From: Pisolithus tinctorius
Lineage: Eukaryota > Basidiomycota > Agaricomycetes > Boletales > Pisolithaceae
Assembly: GCA_024663395.1 (NCBI GenBank)
Contig: JANFAH010000007.1
Span: 2,232,001 to 2,296,000 of the forward strand
Length of the DNA: 64,000 bases
Reading direction: 5' to 3'
Shown here: positions 1 to 10,577 of the stretch, piece after piece
Layout: each line of letters opens with the position of its first letter
How positions within the stretch are numbered: the first letter of the stretch is position 1
Notes under the pieces: generated by a model
Told to the model about the DNA's origin: nothing
The model's database searches: none
What the model saw: only the letters and a program-made list of their open reading frames with translations
Program-made: the position numbers and the translations under genes

Positions 1-194
1 ATACTTGGATGCATGGTCTGAATGCGCAGTGGCGAGACGATAGGATAACATGATGTTGCAACAGCAGAACCTGTGACGAGTTGGGGTGGAGTTGTTGCAA
101 CAGACATACCATCACGAGAAGTTGCAACACTTAAATACTGAAGTGTTGAGAATATAAATATGAGAGTGGAAGCATCACTCAACTTGTCCAAATG

Positions 195-345
195 CCCAGC
201 ATTGTTGACCTCCTGGTCATCATCGATGCCTGAATCATCACCTTCCTGGTTGTTGCCAATACCTGCATCGTCCCCTTCGTTGTCCTTGCCAATGCCTGCA
301 TCATTACCTTCCTGACCCTCACCAGCACCAGCATCATCTTCATCA
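195..345 (-). repeat. 33 bp tandem repeat coding for an 11-residue acidic repeat
   Basis: Four to five imperfect 33 bp units have phase points near 229, 262 and 295. On the minus strand they encode an 11-residue Gly-Asp-Asp-Ala-Gly-Ile-Gly type unit forming the acidic C-terminal tail of the gene above. A period that is a multiple of three suggests expansion while the frame was still coding. Confidence 0.7.
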
Positions 346-1004
346 TCCATGTTCCTGTGGTTGTCAGGCTTGTCATCATTGTCACCCTTCATGACATCAG
401 CACCATCATTTGCATCACTGCCCTTGTCATGGCCTGTTTTCTTGCTGATGGAGGAGGCTGCAATGATGGGTACATTATCATCTTCCCAGTCAGCATTGCA
501 GCTTTTCTAACTAAAAAATAGAAACTTATGGAGCTTGGAGTCAAGGAATTCCATGTATGCTTGCACCACAGTGGAGTTGAAGTGACAGTAAGACTCTGAA
601 AAATTAAGTCCACATCTATTCTTCCTGATGTGAAGGCTATACAAACACTGTTGTGAGCTAAAACACAATTAGTAGTACTTTGCTCACCTTGCAACCACAC
701 ACTGCTCCCCAGCATCTGCTGGATCTGGCCCACCCATCAGAACTGAAAAGGACCAGCCAGTCTTTTGTGACAAATGGGTGAGAATCTGCATGAGTGCTGG
801 CATGCACTGCTGTATATTACTGAAAGAGGAATGAGTGCTAACTGCCCTCAGTGTCACAGCCAGTGTTCCCACCTTCTATGCATTTCAGCATCAACATCAG
901 CACTGATTTCATCATCACTCTCAGTGGGGGGCATCTTCCTACTGGTATGTTGCTCGTTATGGATGCACATAACTTCGTCTCAGATCTCTTGAGGTTCCAC
1001 CCTA

Positions 1005-1457
1005 TGTTACACTCAACCAAAGTCAAGATGTAGGGAGAGCTCAAATGCAGTCTAAGGGTTTCTACTGAGCAACAGCTGCAGTAACCTTCGTAAACAATGA
1101 AGGATTTGGGGCAATGCCAGTAAGAGTGGTCCTGAATAAGGACACTGAGGGTGAAGTTCTGAGGAATGCTACATAAGATTGAGCAGCTCAAGTCTGGGGT
1201 TCCAGGACTTGAGCCAACAGACTAAATACTACAGGAAGACAGACCATGAGGCATCCACATGTAACAAGGTATCTACACCATTGGTTGAACAACAATGGCA
1301 CATGTTCAAGGCATGTAATGAGCAGGTAATGCTAGTGGTGGAAATAGAGAGCCATCAGATCAGAGAGAAGACAGCTCAAAAAAGGAAAGATAGTCCAATG
1401 GATCAAACACAAGGTAATCATACAATGAAAAAGGAAAAGCAGGGGTGAAATGTAACA
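1005..1457 (-). mobile_element. Solo LTR, 453 bp, with 5 bp target duplication
   Basis: The sequence starts TGTTAC and ends GTAACA, with the 5 bp duplication CCCTA at 1000-1004 and 1458-1462. It is the reverse complement of a 453 bp copy at 16977-17429 (same length, same ends, clear similarity throughout). Short terminal inverted repeats beginning TG and ending CA, a 5 bp duplication and no coding capacity fit a solo LTR left after recombination. A non-autonomous TIR element is less likely. Strand is relative to the other copy only. Confidence 0.8.
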
Positions 1458-2006
1458 CCCTAAACTTTTTGTCGATCTGATTGTGAAGACTGGAAATGTT
1501 ACTATCAGTCGAGGTGTCGGGCTTGACCCACAAGGTAGAGTACATTTTTGAATAAATTTCCAGTGGCTTTTTTATGTGAGTTTTAGCTTTCATCAAGCTG
1601 TTGATAATGGTCAATGTCTTCCTGTTTGCAGCCCAATTTTTCCCAGCTCCTGCATGCCAGTGCAACCACTGTCATAATTGCTGCACAAAATTCAGTGAGC
1701 TCTTCTGTGAAGTAATGTGATATTGCTGACCTGTTGGCACTTGGTGACAGTGTCTCTGAGGATCTTGTCCTGCTCAAGAGTCAATGATACATCTGGTGGG
1801 AGGTCTGGGAATGCAACAGCCCTCTTGGGCCAGAGTTGTGACCATTGTTTGAAGACGGTTGGCCAGTATCGTGAGTATTCCTTGGTGCTCATACTCGAGT
1901 ACCACACTAACTTGTCCTGCAAAAACTTCTTCTGCTCAGGGGTCATCCATTCCTTCCTTGGCATGTCTACAACGTGATGCCAGTCACTAACCCTAATGCA
2001 TACCAT

Positions 2007-2535
2007 GCAACAAAATCAAATTTACTGGCAGCCGACAGTTATAATGCAATGGACAGAGAGTCAAGACAAGGTGAATGCGTTGATGCAGAATGCACTGATA
2101 TGTTTGTCACATTCAACAAGGAGCACATCAACACATCTTATCTTACACTAGGTGATCTATGTTGATTAGGGATCTAGGCCACTGCATTCAAAATGAAAAA
2201 TTAATGCAGATCCTAAAAGGTATGTGTTGGCGAGTCTTCTGTGTAATATATCAATGTATCTTATGTTACAGATCTCGGTGACTGTAGAAAGCCTTGGATT
2301 CATGGAATGGCCACTGAGCGAGAGTGAAGGCAACTATGGTAATTTCATGCTTGTGTAGTGCATTGACATGTCTTCATACAATGCATCCATGTATCTCATG
2401 TACAGATCTTGGCCACCACAGAACATGTCAGATTCACAGAATGGCCACTGAGTAACTATGCGACTGGCATGTAGGAGAAAAGTGCAAGAGCAAAGACAGT
2501 GATGGCAATTCAGATAAATTGGAGATCTTCAATTA
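2007..2535. other. No gene seen
   Basis: A CpG-poor, AT-rich stretch with short, unsupported frames only. It holds a loose local duplication, an ATGTATCTTATGT-like phrase near 2250 and again near 2395. Confidence 0.5.
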
Positions 2536-2624
2536 TCAAATACCACAAGTCGTTGTTCTTGAAACTGTGGCAAGTGCAGGGTCAGCACATTTGGATAGTG
2601 AGGGAACCACTTCATTCTGTAGTA

Positions 2625-3155
2625 CTACATAGTGTCTAGTGGGTAGTTCTGGAACAATAAAATGCCTCTTGTACACATCCCAGCCACATCTGCACCTTCC
2701 ATAGCATTCATCAAGAGGTCCTCCAGAATTCGTGATGCTAAGTGAATACAATTGTACATTTCCTTGGTAGGATCATTCAGGTCATCCCAGTGTTGCCATT
2801 TCAACATGTGCACTTGTGACTCCAAGCCATCCACCTTGGACAGAATGGCCCAAATTTTTGAATAATCTCCACTATTGACATAGTTTTGGCATAGGTTGTC
2901 CATAAATGAGTGACAGGAGTTCCCTATTATTGCCTTCAGTGAGTGGTTGATCTGATCAATGGAATCTGGCCCAGAGCATGATGAAGAATTGACACGAAAC
3001 TGCCTATCAGGGTGCAATGAGGCATGAAACTGTTCCAGGCAAGTACCTCTGACCTGCCTGGGCCTAAATCCTTGTTGTTCCTTAGGATCACTGAAGGGTC
3101 TCAGGTTACAGGACATGGGGAGTGGAGTGAGTGCACATGGCAGCTTAGGGGACAA
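2625..3155 (-). CDS. Hypothetical open frame, 176 aa, not recognised
   Basis: A single frame without introns, with a mixed polar composition and an apparent helical centre (Trp-Ala-Ile-Leu-Ser-Lys then Val-Asp-Gly-Leu-Glu-Ser). I cannot assign a family. Its 5' part overlaps the 93 bp minisatellite at 3084-3362, so the first residues may be repeat-derived. It may be a relic exon of a transposon gene, because its neighbourhood is CpG-poor and repeat-rich. Confidence 0.25.
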   Translation of the reverse strand: MSPKLPCALTPLPMSCNLRPFSDPKEQQGFRPRQVRGTCLEQFHASLHPDRQFRVNSSSCSGPDSIDQINHSLKAIIGNSCHSFMDNLCQNYVNSGDYSKIWAILSKVDGLESQVHMLKWQHWDDLNDPTKEMYNCIHLASRILEDLLMNAMEGADVAGMCTRGILLFQNYPLDTM

Positions 3156-3362
3156 TTCTGTGTCCTGTCATTCACTAGGATCACCAAAGGGTGTCAGGTT
3201 ATAGGATATGGGGAGTGGAGTGAGTGTGCACAACAGTTCAGGGGATGGTTTGGTGTCCCATCATTCACTGGGACTGCTGAAGGGTGTTGGATTACAATAT
3301 ATGAGGAGTGGAGTGAGTGTGCACAGCAGTTCAGGGGATGGTTCTGTGTCCAAATGGATTGC
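3084..3362. repeat. 93 bp minisatellite, three units
   Basis: Units begin near 3084, 3177 and 3270. Each contains a GGAGTGGAGTGAGTG block followed by a TTCAGGGGA..GGT..GTGTCC block. The units differ by scattered transitions. Confidence 0.75.
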
Positions 3363-3638
3363 CCTAGACTCATAAGAGTAAGTAACTTGCTGTGACAACT
3401 AGTTAGAAACCCAATTGTACAAAGTCTCCTCCAACTGGAAAGAATTCTTGGCTCTGCCTTGTTTTGCCTTGAGCTTGAGGTTGATTTTGTCTCTATGGCT
3501 GAGGATGAACAACAGTCCTGAGCCGAGAAGCATCCTTCAGAATAAAGAGAAATAGATTTGATACCTCTGATAGTATTTCATTCAATACGCCCAAGCAGCC
3601 AAAACCTTTTGATCTTGTGTTTTGTATAATTTTGGCTG

Positions 3639-4017
3639 CCCCATGTCGAAGTTGTCAGAGTAGTAAGAGCATGTCACCATGATAGGAGATTTACTACATA
3701 TGCCTATTACAGCAGATAACCATATACACACAAATGACTAATCCTAATCATGTATTTGCTTCATACCTATTAGTGCATTTGCATGTATACCCTTTAGTCT
3801 CCAGACATTCTGTAGCGCAAAGAATTCAGACACTAGACAGCGCCTCCCAGAATGTCCCAAGACTATCCACCCCATGTCAAAGTTGTCAGAGTAGTAAGAG
3901 CATGTCATCATGATAGGAGATTTACTACATATGCCTATTACAGCAGATAACCATACACACAAATGACTAATCCTAATCATGTATTTGCTTCATACCTATT
4001 AGTGCATTTGCATGTAT
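3639..4017. repeat. Direct repeat of about 150 bp around an 81 bp spacer
   Basis: The stretch 3639-3788 recurs at 3870-4017 with few differences (offset 231). The spacer, about 3789-3869, contains an 80 bp block that recurs near 33820-33895. The short repeats lack TG..CA ends and a target duplication, so I do not call them LTRs. Confidence 0.75.
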
Positions 4018-4400
4018 ATGTCCCAAATTTCTTGGGCACGTGACAATGCATTATAAAGACATTTCAATGGTGGTTGCCGGCAGATTCATTATAATGCATG
4101 CTAATGGTGAACGATTACTTGATCATGTTATGACAACACGGCCCAGACCCTATTGTCATTACCCCAATGCACATTATTATTGTCTAATAATGGAAATTCT
4201 GTGACATAAGCATGTCATGACAACATGGCACGAACCCTATGGAATACAGCATTGTCATTGGGTGATAATGTCATGATAATGGAGCACTGGCATCATTATC
4301 ACTACTTGTTATGGCAATTACGACCAGACAATATTTCGTTGGATGACATCTCGATGACATGACAATGCAAGTGTTCGACATTTTGATGGCACACAATCCA
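4018..4400. other. Non-coding AT-rich segment, possible transposon end
   Basis: No coding frame. A phrase near 4039-4067 (GACAATGCATTATAAAGACA then TTTCAATGG) resembles 44681-44712, so this may be terminal or internal sequence of a dispersed element. That link is inference. Confidence 0.35.
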
Positions 4401-4406
4401 TTAACA

Positions 4407-5168
4407 TCAAGCTAATATTGCCTGGTTTCTATACCATATAGCAATTACAGAAATCATATTACATGCTAATATACACAAAATCAGCACTATAATATGATCT
4501 AATGCATGAGGCAGGTCGAGGGGAATGTCATCATTATGAAAACTCAGGGCTGGGATGCTGCTATCCTCATTGTCGCCAGATGAGGATAGAGGTGGTGTTG
4601 ATATGCCAGGACTTGGAATAGCCATCATTGTCGGGAGCATAAGGGACGCTGCGTACTGACAATAGAAGGACCACATGAAGATAGCAGTGGCGATAGTACC
4701 CATAACCAATGGAATTGATGCAAGAAGACCAAACATGATAGCGCCAAGCAATGCTTGGCCAAGAGGCTGCAATGACCACTCCAAGGGCTGACACAGGCGA
4801 GTGGGTACCACTGTCATGGCTGCGCCTTCCAGAGGTAAGGCCATCTGAAGACAGCTCACCTGCGGAGAGGTTGTAGACAGCAGGGGAGAAATGCCATTCT
4901 CCAGGGGCATGTAAGGATGACCAGGGGAGGTAGTGATGTATGAGGACGTGTAAGAGTACTCGCCAATGGTGTTGGTCAGGTTCAGCAAGTCAAAGCTGAG
5001 ATGGGGGGAAGATGAAGAGGGGCCGGGCACTGCCATAAGGTGATGTAAGCTACAACAATGATGGAGGATCTGATTCGGGCTTGCAAGACATGGAGGAGAC
5101 ACCATAGGGGGACTGTGGGTACTGGAGATAGGCCTCGAGGTTGAGGGTGTTGTAGGCGAAGGGGGCAT
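4407..5168 (-). CDS. Hypothetical open frame, 253 aa, two possible membrane segments
   Basis: The frame has a Ser/Pro-rich N-terminal half and two hydrophobic stretches near residues 140-175 and 230-250 that could span a membrane. No family recognised. Another minus-strand frame (about 4982-5365) overlaps it, so the true frame is unsure. It could be a random open frame in low-complexity DNA. Confidence 0.2.
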   Translation of the reverse strand: MPPSPTTPSTSRPISSTHSPPMVSPPCLASPNQILHHCCSLHHLMAVPGPSSSSPHLSFDLLNLTNTIGEYSYTSSYITTSPGHPYMPLENGISPLLSTTSPQVSCLQMALPLEGAAMTVVPTRLCQPLEWSLQPLGQALLGAIMFGLLASIPLVMGTIATAIFMWSFYCQYAASLMLPTMMAIPSPGISTPPLSSSGDNEDSSIPALSFHNDDIPLDLPHALDHIIVLILCILACNMISVIAIWYRNQAILA

Positions 5169-5365
5169 CGATGAAGTTGGGTTGGAAATGGCACAATGAG
5201 TGCACCTAAAATCTTGTCACAATCACCGAAGAGATCTGGAGGTAGGGGGAAGCAGACGGGCTCAGGAGCCACATGAAAATGTACAACATGTGCATACACA
5301 CACATGGTGGTACCAACTACTGAATCGATGTTATTGTAGCCCAATGCGACATTGCTACCAAGCAA

Positions 5366-6227
5366 TATTGTGACTAGGCAAGAGTGGCGTCATTGTTGGG
5401 TGGAGAGGAGGCGTCATTCCGTCATTGGGTGAGGCTAAAGCCAGAGCAGTCATTGTCATTGTCTGCCAAGGCTGAGGGCAGTCTCATCGCTGGGATGGGG
5501 ATCCCAGATGTTATCGTCATTGGGACAAACTGGGGTACTAGGTCAGATGCAGCTGGGGTAGAGGAACAAAAATAAGAGATAAAGATTAAAAAATAAAAAA
5601 GGAACTGGCAGACTTGCTAGAGCTGGAGCGCTGGCATCAATATGCTGTGGCAGAGGGTCATCAAGAAAGGCCAGGGATGGTGACAGCCATTGTTGTGGAG
5701 GCTGGGGATGGGAATGGCAATTTGTTAAGAGGCTGGGGATGACCGTTGTCATCAAGGCTAAGAGCGATACTGTTGCCGACACTAGAGCATGGACAAATTA
5801 TAAAATACCTGACAATCATTCTGTATCAATAATGATACAATGAATTATGGTGCAGTAACTTACGGAACAACTCCATGAGAGTCTGAAAGGCGTTGATGCT
5901 TGTGAAGTTATGTTAATAGCCTTGTAATTAATGGAACAAGTCATGAACATGGTGACGGAACGAGAACAAGAAATGAACGTGTGGCTATGCTGCTTGATAA
6001 TGTACCAACTGGGTTTGGTAACGAGTTGACAATATCCTAAGTACCATAGTTGTCGTAGTTCAGACAGCAAATACAGGCATTTTTTGTCACCGAAATCCAG
6101 AGGACAAAATCACATTTAAAATTGTAATTCTACACTCGCAAAAATGTATATGAAGTATGCAGGAAGGCGACAGCCTTAGATCTTAGACAGTGAGAAAGGT
6201 ACTAACAGAATTGGCACGACCCAACCA
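5366..6227. other. No gene seen
   Basis: Only short frames on both strands. The end nearest 6228 would be the 3' flank of the DUF6698-like gene, but I see no clear terminator. Confidence 0.4.
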
Positions 6228-7084
6228 CTATTTCTTTCCACGATTCATTGCTCTTGTACGGTGTTTCTCCTGCGGTGGCTGGGTAATAAGAGGTGCATTG
6301 GCTGCAACAGGTGTGATCCTCTGCTTTGATGCTGCAGAAGTGCGGCAAGCAGAAGAAATGGAGCATCCAGATTCAGCATCACCCGGGTCAGTAAGGGAAA
6401 GTCTTCCGACACCAAGGTGGACTTGAGTCGTAGCAGACAGCCTCGCATTACCTGCACCTTTGCGGGAAATTGAAGCTGACGCTTGATGGTTGACAGTCGT
6501 ATCCTCCAGTACAGAAGTACTGGCACTGGGAGGTGGGCGAACAGTGGCTGCCATGTCAGGAGGATGGGAACCAGCCTGCGACTGTAGTGGGGACTCGGCT
6601 CCAGTGGAATTGGGGATCGAGAGAGGGGTGTCAGAATCCTGATCCATCTCCTCAAGAAGGTCATCTTCCCAGTTACGTGGCTGAGGAGCTAAGTGAGTAG
6701 GCTCAAACTGCGGTGGTTGACGGGGAGGCTGTGGCCCAAATAAATCGTCATTAAAGAACTGCATGACTTCCCATGACCATTTATTACATTTGAAGAGTAG
6801 CCAGACATAAAAATTGAAATCATCGCGATATTGGATCTTTGTGTGGTTTCCTTCCGCATTGAGTTCTGTGTCATGAGTGAGCAAGTAGCGTGCCTACCAT
6901 GAAAATGTTATCATTAGCATTCCCTATATCATGGACACGATTTATGTTAGGACTTACCATGATGGCGAAACTAGCGATCATTCCCTCGGTGATGCTATTG
7001 ACCTTCATAATCTCCCCTCTAGGCTTTGGCCCTCCCCTTTTCTTTGTGCCAAGCAGTGAACTCTTCCCCTTCAACAGAAGATGC
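6228..7084 (-). pseudogene. DUF6698-like gene 1, 3' part (exon 4 remainder and exon 5)
   Basis: Exon 4 continues from 7084 to 6958, a 64 bp intron (6957-6894) follows, and exon 5 runs 6893-6228. The fragment encodes the conserved C-terminal half of the domain: KGKSSLLGTKKRGGPKPRG, then a helical stretch ending ARYLLTHDTEL, a YRDDFNFYVWLL segment and the closing FFNDDLFG, followed by a Ser/Pro/Thr-rich tail. The order matches the uncharacterised fungal family I know as DUF6698, whose proteins end the core with an Asn-x-x-[VIL]-[FY]-[GP] motif. The 5' end is cut by the E1 LTR at 7085; upstream exons resume at 17598 and 25300. Family by pattern memory, function unknown. Confidence 0.6.
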
Positions 7085-7740
7085 TGTGAGGAATCCGCAT
7101 TCCCTGGACACATAAGCCCCTATCATTAACCGTTCCGTGACTACTGTTGCATCCACTCCCCTCTCGCGTTCACCATTGTTCACGTGCTACCTTCCCATGC
7201 CCTCACTCCCTCTCGTGCAATGCTATACCCATGGCCACTGTGCTCCGGTTGTCGTTTTTCCTTGGACTCTTTCTCTTATCATGGTCTCTATTCCTTTAGT
7301 GCTTGTAGTATACCCTCGGCCTCTGTTTTGGCCTGTCTTCTGTGTACGCGCTGTCGCACGGCTTTCCTTTACTGTACCCTGTCTTACTTAGGTTCCGGGT
7401 TTGTCCAGACTATAAAAGCCCTGTACTTAGGTACAGAATGATACCTTTTGGCACTCGGAAGGTCACCACAAGTTTCCTTTACACTGTGTCTACACCGCAC
7501 GTCTCGCATTCTGCCGCGCATGAACTACATATACCGCTCACACTGCTCGCATCGCCAGTACTATTCCGTGGACCATGCCACGCACGTCATGAACCACTAC
7601 CGCTACAAAGTGCCAGGTCTCACCTTCTAGACTCGATAGTCCAGAATCCCTTGGGATGAGCAATTCATTCCCTTCATTTTTTATTGTTGTTATCTAAGCC
7701 ATCTAGCTCGTATTATACAGCTACTTGGACTTTTCCTACA
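7085..7740 (+). repeat. E1 5' LTR, 656 bp
   Basis: Starts TGTGAGGAATCC and ends TTTTCCTACA. A TATA box (TATAAAAG) lies at 7411-7418. Closely matched by 16493-17597 and by the lone LTR at 61318-61978. Confidence 0.9.
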
Positions 7741-7742
7741 AC

Positions 7743-7760
7743 TGGAGCCCACCGCGAGGG
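7743..7760 (+). promoter_or_regulatory. E1 primer-binding site
   Basis: TGGAGCCCACCGCGAGGG lies two bases after the LTR end. A TGG start is usual for priming by a tRNA 3' CCA end. The same site, with two CpG-to-TpG/CpA type changes, follows the E4 5' LTR at 52187. I cannot name the tRNA without a tRNA set. Confidence 0.65.
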
Positions 7761-7981
7761 ATTCTGCTGTCGCTTCCAGAAGGTCGCTCAGGCACACTGC
7801 CGAATGCACCAAACTAGAAAATTTACACCTGCACTTTCACAATCTCAACCTGTCAGAAGACTCCGACATTTTCCGCCCTGTTTCACCCGTAACACCGGAT
7901 CACACGCAATTACCTGCTGACATTCCATGGGTACTACCTGCGATCACTCCTCCTGATATCTCGGCAGATCAGATATCCATC

Positions 7982-9385
7982 GTGCCGGATCACCTAGATC
8001 TCACTGCCCCTGATTTTCCCGGTGGCTTTATCCACTCAACTCCCCAAAGGCCCGAAACCCCGCCATCACCTTTAACACCCATCACATCATCTGATTCATC
8101 ATCACTGACACCCTCTTTTTCCTGTCTCTTTGATGCCTCTGAATCCATACCCAGACTCCCAGCTCCATCTGCCACACTGCTGCGACCACTCACTCGGTCA
8201 CAGACCACCCATCAGCCAATTAGTAACCCACCAACACTTCCGCCCACTCGCTCGTGCACTATACCAACCGCTTCGCACCCGCAACCAATACCCATTCCAC
8301 CCATTACCAATCCAGCACCGCCACCACAGGTTAACCCACCAATGGCTAATCCTCAGTTTCAGATGCCGCTCTGCGGAACACAAAACTCACCTAAATTTAG
8401 CGGAGATTCTCCCACGCAGCTTCCATGCTACCTCGAAGACATCGACTTCCTCGGTACTCTCACTGCTCTTGATGACTGTGGCAAGATCAAAGCCGCAATC
8501 TGCTATGCTGACCTCGAAGAAGCCGAGGTCTGGCAAACGCTTCTGGAAGCCGCTCCCATGGCCGACGACTGGGATGCCTTTGTAGTAGCTGTTAAGGGTT
8601 TGTACCCTGGCTGCGAGGGTGACGACCGCTACTGCCATGCAGACTTGCAGTACCTCGTCGAAGAATATCAGTCCAAGCCTATGCGGAACCAGGATGACCT
8701 CGGAGAATACCAGCAGAAATTCGCTAAGATTTCTGCCCTGCTCATTAAAACTAAAAAGCTTGCAGAGACAGAACAGGATTCCATGTTCCTGAATGGCTTC
8801 CCAAGGGTCATCACAGACCGTATTCATCATCGACTCTCCATAGTCTGCACTGACCTCCACCCTGATGATCCGTACCTGCTCGCAGAAGTCATCAAAGCTG
8901 CCAAGTTCCTTCTGACAGGATCCGCTCTTCGTAGTGCAGTACCAATGATGGGTACCGCGGCCTCGCCAGCTGCACCTCCCTCGTTGGCTTACATGCTGCA
9001 GGTGCCACCTGCCGGTACTGTTGTTAAACAGGAATACAACTTCCAGATGCAGCCTCTGCTGCAGCAATGCAGACCCAGTTGTGGTTTCTGCGCAGACCCC
9101 ACCCACTGGACAAGGATGTGCATGCTCGTTGAAGTTTATATCTGCACTGGTAAGATCACGAGAGGTACAGACAACCGTCTCTATCTGGCAGACGGAAGCC
9201 AAATCCCACATTTCCCTGAATATAACTCGCTGAGAGAGGCTGTTGACCGCGTCATGGCTGACAGAGACCAGGCCAGCGTGTGTGCTGCGACTCCTGCTGC
9301 TCCGTGCAAGGCACCGCTAACCTCTTCTGCGTTGCTCATCCCGAAATTGACGTGCAGTTGGAAATCCTGCCTTCTGCCTTCTTAA
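7982..9385 (+). CDS. gag: E1 Gag polyprotein (467 aa, frame ends by frameshift)
   Basis: Structural capsid protein of the retrotransposon particle. The N-terminal 135 residues are Pro/Ser/Thr-rich. A capsid-like helical region follows (about 137-320, starting near PKFSGDSPTQLPCYLEDIDF, with a WDAFVVAVKGLYPG block). A CCHC zinc knuckle, CGFCADPTHWTRMC, lies near residue 370. The reading shifts near 9290-9310 into the frame of the protease ORF; the homologous reading continues there, so the last 25-30 residues here are out of frame. The E4 Gag shares the WPEFVVAIVRLYPG-type block. Confidence 0.8.
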   Translation: MPDHLDLTAPDFPGGFIHSTPQRPETPPSPLTPITSSDSSSLTPSFSCLFDASESIPRLPAPSATLLRPLTRSQTTHQPISNPPTLPPTRSCTIPTASHPQPIPIPPITNPAPPPQVNPPMANPQFQMPLCGTQNSPKFSGDSPTQLPCYLEDIDFLGTLTALDDCGKIKAAICYADLEEAEVWQTLLEAAPMADDWDAFVVAVKGLYPGCEGDDRYCHADLQYLVEEYQSKPMRNQDDLGEYQQKFAKISALLIKTKKLAETEQDSMFLNGFPRVITDRIHHRLSIVCTDLHPDDPYLLAEVIKAAKFLLTGSALRSAVPMMGTAASPAAPPSLAYMLQVPPAGTVVKQEYNFQMQPLLQQCRPSCGFCADPTHWTRMCMLVEVYICTGKITRGTDNRLYLADGSQIPHFPEYNSLREAVDRVMADRDQASVCAATPAAPCKAPLTSSALLIPKLTCSWKSCLLPS

Positions 9386-10470
9386 ACACCGTCCAAGACG
9401 CCGATGAACCTGTCGCAGACTTAGCCAACCCTGACTTCCAAGCATATGTTGCTCAAGCTTGGGCTACCTACCAAGCGGATAAAGGTAACAAGGGAGCAGT
9501 CATTCCCCACAGAAAGAAAGCCCACTTCAACAGAGTTGAAATCACAGCTCGACCCACGGCACATCCTGCCAACCCTCCACGAGTCGACCCACACACAGCC
9601 ACTGTTGAAGAGGAAATCATTTCCCCTGGTGTTCAAAGTTCGCGTGCTGCTCACCAGGTGTCCGATCCCTCTGCACCTGTTCCAATGTCCACCGCTACGA
9701 AACCATATGTTCCTCCGACTAATCCAGCTCCAACGCCTGCGCGCAAGGATCCCATTCCCGCGGCAATTGTTCCGACACAGACACCGTACCCAGCAGCTCG
9801 CAATCAAAACCAGTATCGTTACTTGTTCCCTCTTGAAGATGAAGCCATGCCCAAGTGTATCGTGGAGCGCATACTCGAAACCAGCGTTGCCATGCCAGTC
9901 AAAGAATTATTTGCAGTAGCCCCGGAGTTTCACAAACAGTTCAGAGACATCACCATGGCGAAACGCGTCACCACAAACGAGATTGAGGTAGTTCGTAGCG
10001 ACGATGAAGAAGGAGTACAAGTGAATGAACTGACTGGCTGCGATCCCCAAAGAACTGCGCACAAATATGGAGACCGCGTTATCCGCGGTGACGACAGCTC
10101 CATCGTAGCTCACCACACTCTGCTGCTCCGCTGCATCGAAGCCAAGGTCCCTGGGACTGACGTCACAATCAACTGCGTGCTAGATTCCAGTTTGGAAATC
10201 ATCGCCATGCCCAGGTGCATTTGGGAAAAGATCGGACTCCCATTGCACTGCGATCATCTCATGACTATGACGTCTGCTAACATGTCTAAAGACACTACTG
10301 TAGGCGTACTAGAGAACCTGAAACTTGACTTCAGTGCTGGGCCAGTCATGTTACAGGTTCAAGTAATTGAACATGCCAACTTCGACATGCTCCTCGGACG
10401 TCCGTTCATTTGCCTTATGAGTGCAGTAACGAACGATTATCCTGATGGCAGACAGCGGATCACTCTCTGA
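9280..10470 (+). CDS. E1 Gag-Pro segment with degenerate aspartic protease
   Basis: The frame continues the Gag-Pro polyprotein after the shift. Pro/Ala-rich linker sequence leads to a retropepsin-like domain: a CVLDSSLEIIAMP motif near residue 310 and a MLLGRPFI motif near 380. Retropepsins have Asp-Ser/Thr-Gly at the catalytic site; here the third residue is Ser (DSS), which may mean a damaged enzyme. The frame stops at 10470, and the next in-frame stretch to about 10577 has a Cys/His-rich run (HPWCEGCLHCKCGKHCH) before another stop. Confidence 0.65.
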   Translation: MCCDSCCSVQGTANLFCVAHPEIDVQLEILPSAFLNTVQDADEPVADLANPDFQAYVAQAWATYQADKGNKGAVIPHRKKAHFNRVEITARPTAHPANPPRVDPHTATVEEEIISPGVQSSRAAHQVSDPSAPVPMSTATKPYVPPTNPAPTPARKDPIPAAIVPTQTPYPAARNQNQYRYLFPLEDEAMPKCIVERILETSVAMPVKELFAVAPEFHKQFRDITMAKRVTTNEIEVVRSDDEEGVQVNELTGCDPQRTAHKYGDRVIRGDDSSIVAHHTLLLRCIEAKVPGTDVTINCVLDSSLEIIAMPRCIWEKIGLPLHCDHLMTMTSANMSKDTTVGVLENLKLDFSAGPVMLQVQVIEHANFDMLLGRPFICLMSAVTNDYPDGRQRITL

Positions 10471-10577
10471 GACCCGAATGACGGCCACAAGTACACTTTG
10501 CCCATGCACCCATGGTGCGAGGGCTGTCTGCACTGCAAGTGCGGCAAGCACTGCCATAGCCACCAAAGTATAGTCGA

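Larger units (their letters stand above)
130..1964 (-). pseudogene. Decayed multi-exon gene of an Agaricomycete-expanded, transposon-associated family
   Basis: Exon 1 runs 1964-1731 and starts MPRKEWMTPEQKKFL. A GT-AG intron at 1730-1681 joins it to an exon ending in a block with KPLEIYSKMYSTLWVKP. Further exons hold a segment around SVLMGGPDP and one around NSTVVQAYMEFL, then an acidic tail at about 470-190. From memory this order (acidic/aromatic N-terminus, EIYSK..YVKP, GGP, C-terminal tail) matches an uncharacterised protein family found in many copies beside transposons in mushrooms; its function is unknown. The gene is broken by a solo LTR at 1005-1457 and by in-frame TGA codons at 1674-1672 and 982-980, both readable as former CGA. 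Removing the LTR and one target duplication keeps the frame open across the junction. The exon borders below 850 are approximate. Confidence 0.6.

Noticed and set aside
3639..4017. Short LTR pair
   Set aside because: The 150 bp direct repeats have no TG..CA ends, no target duplication and only an 81 bp spacer.
8387..9211. Minus-strand 274 aa frame opposite E1 gag
   Set aside because: No start context, introns or domain; explained by the codon bias of gag on the other strand.
9280..9400. Programmed frameshift between E1 gag and protease
   Set aside because: No slippery heptamer seen, and further frame breaks at 10470 and 12980 point to random indels.
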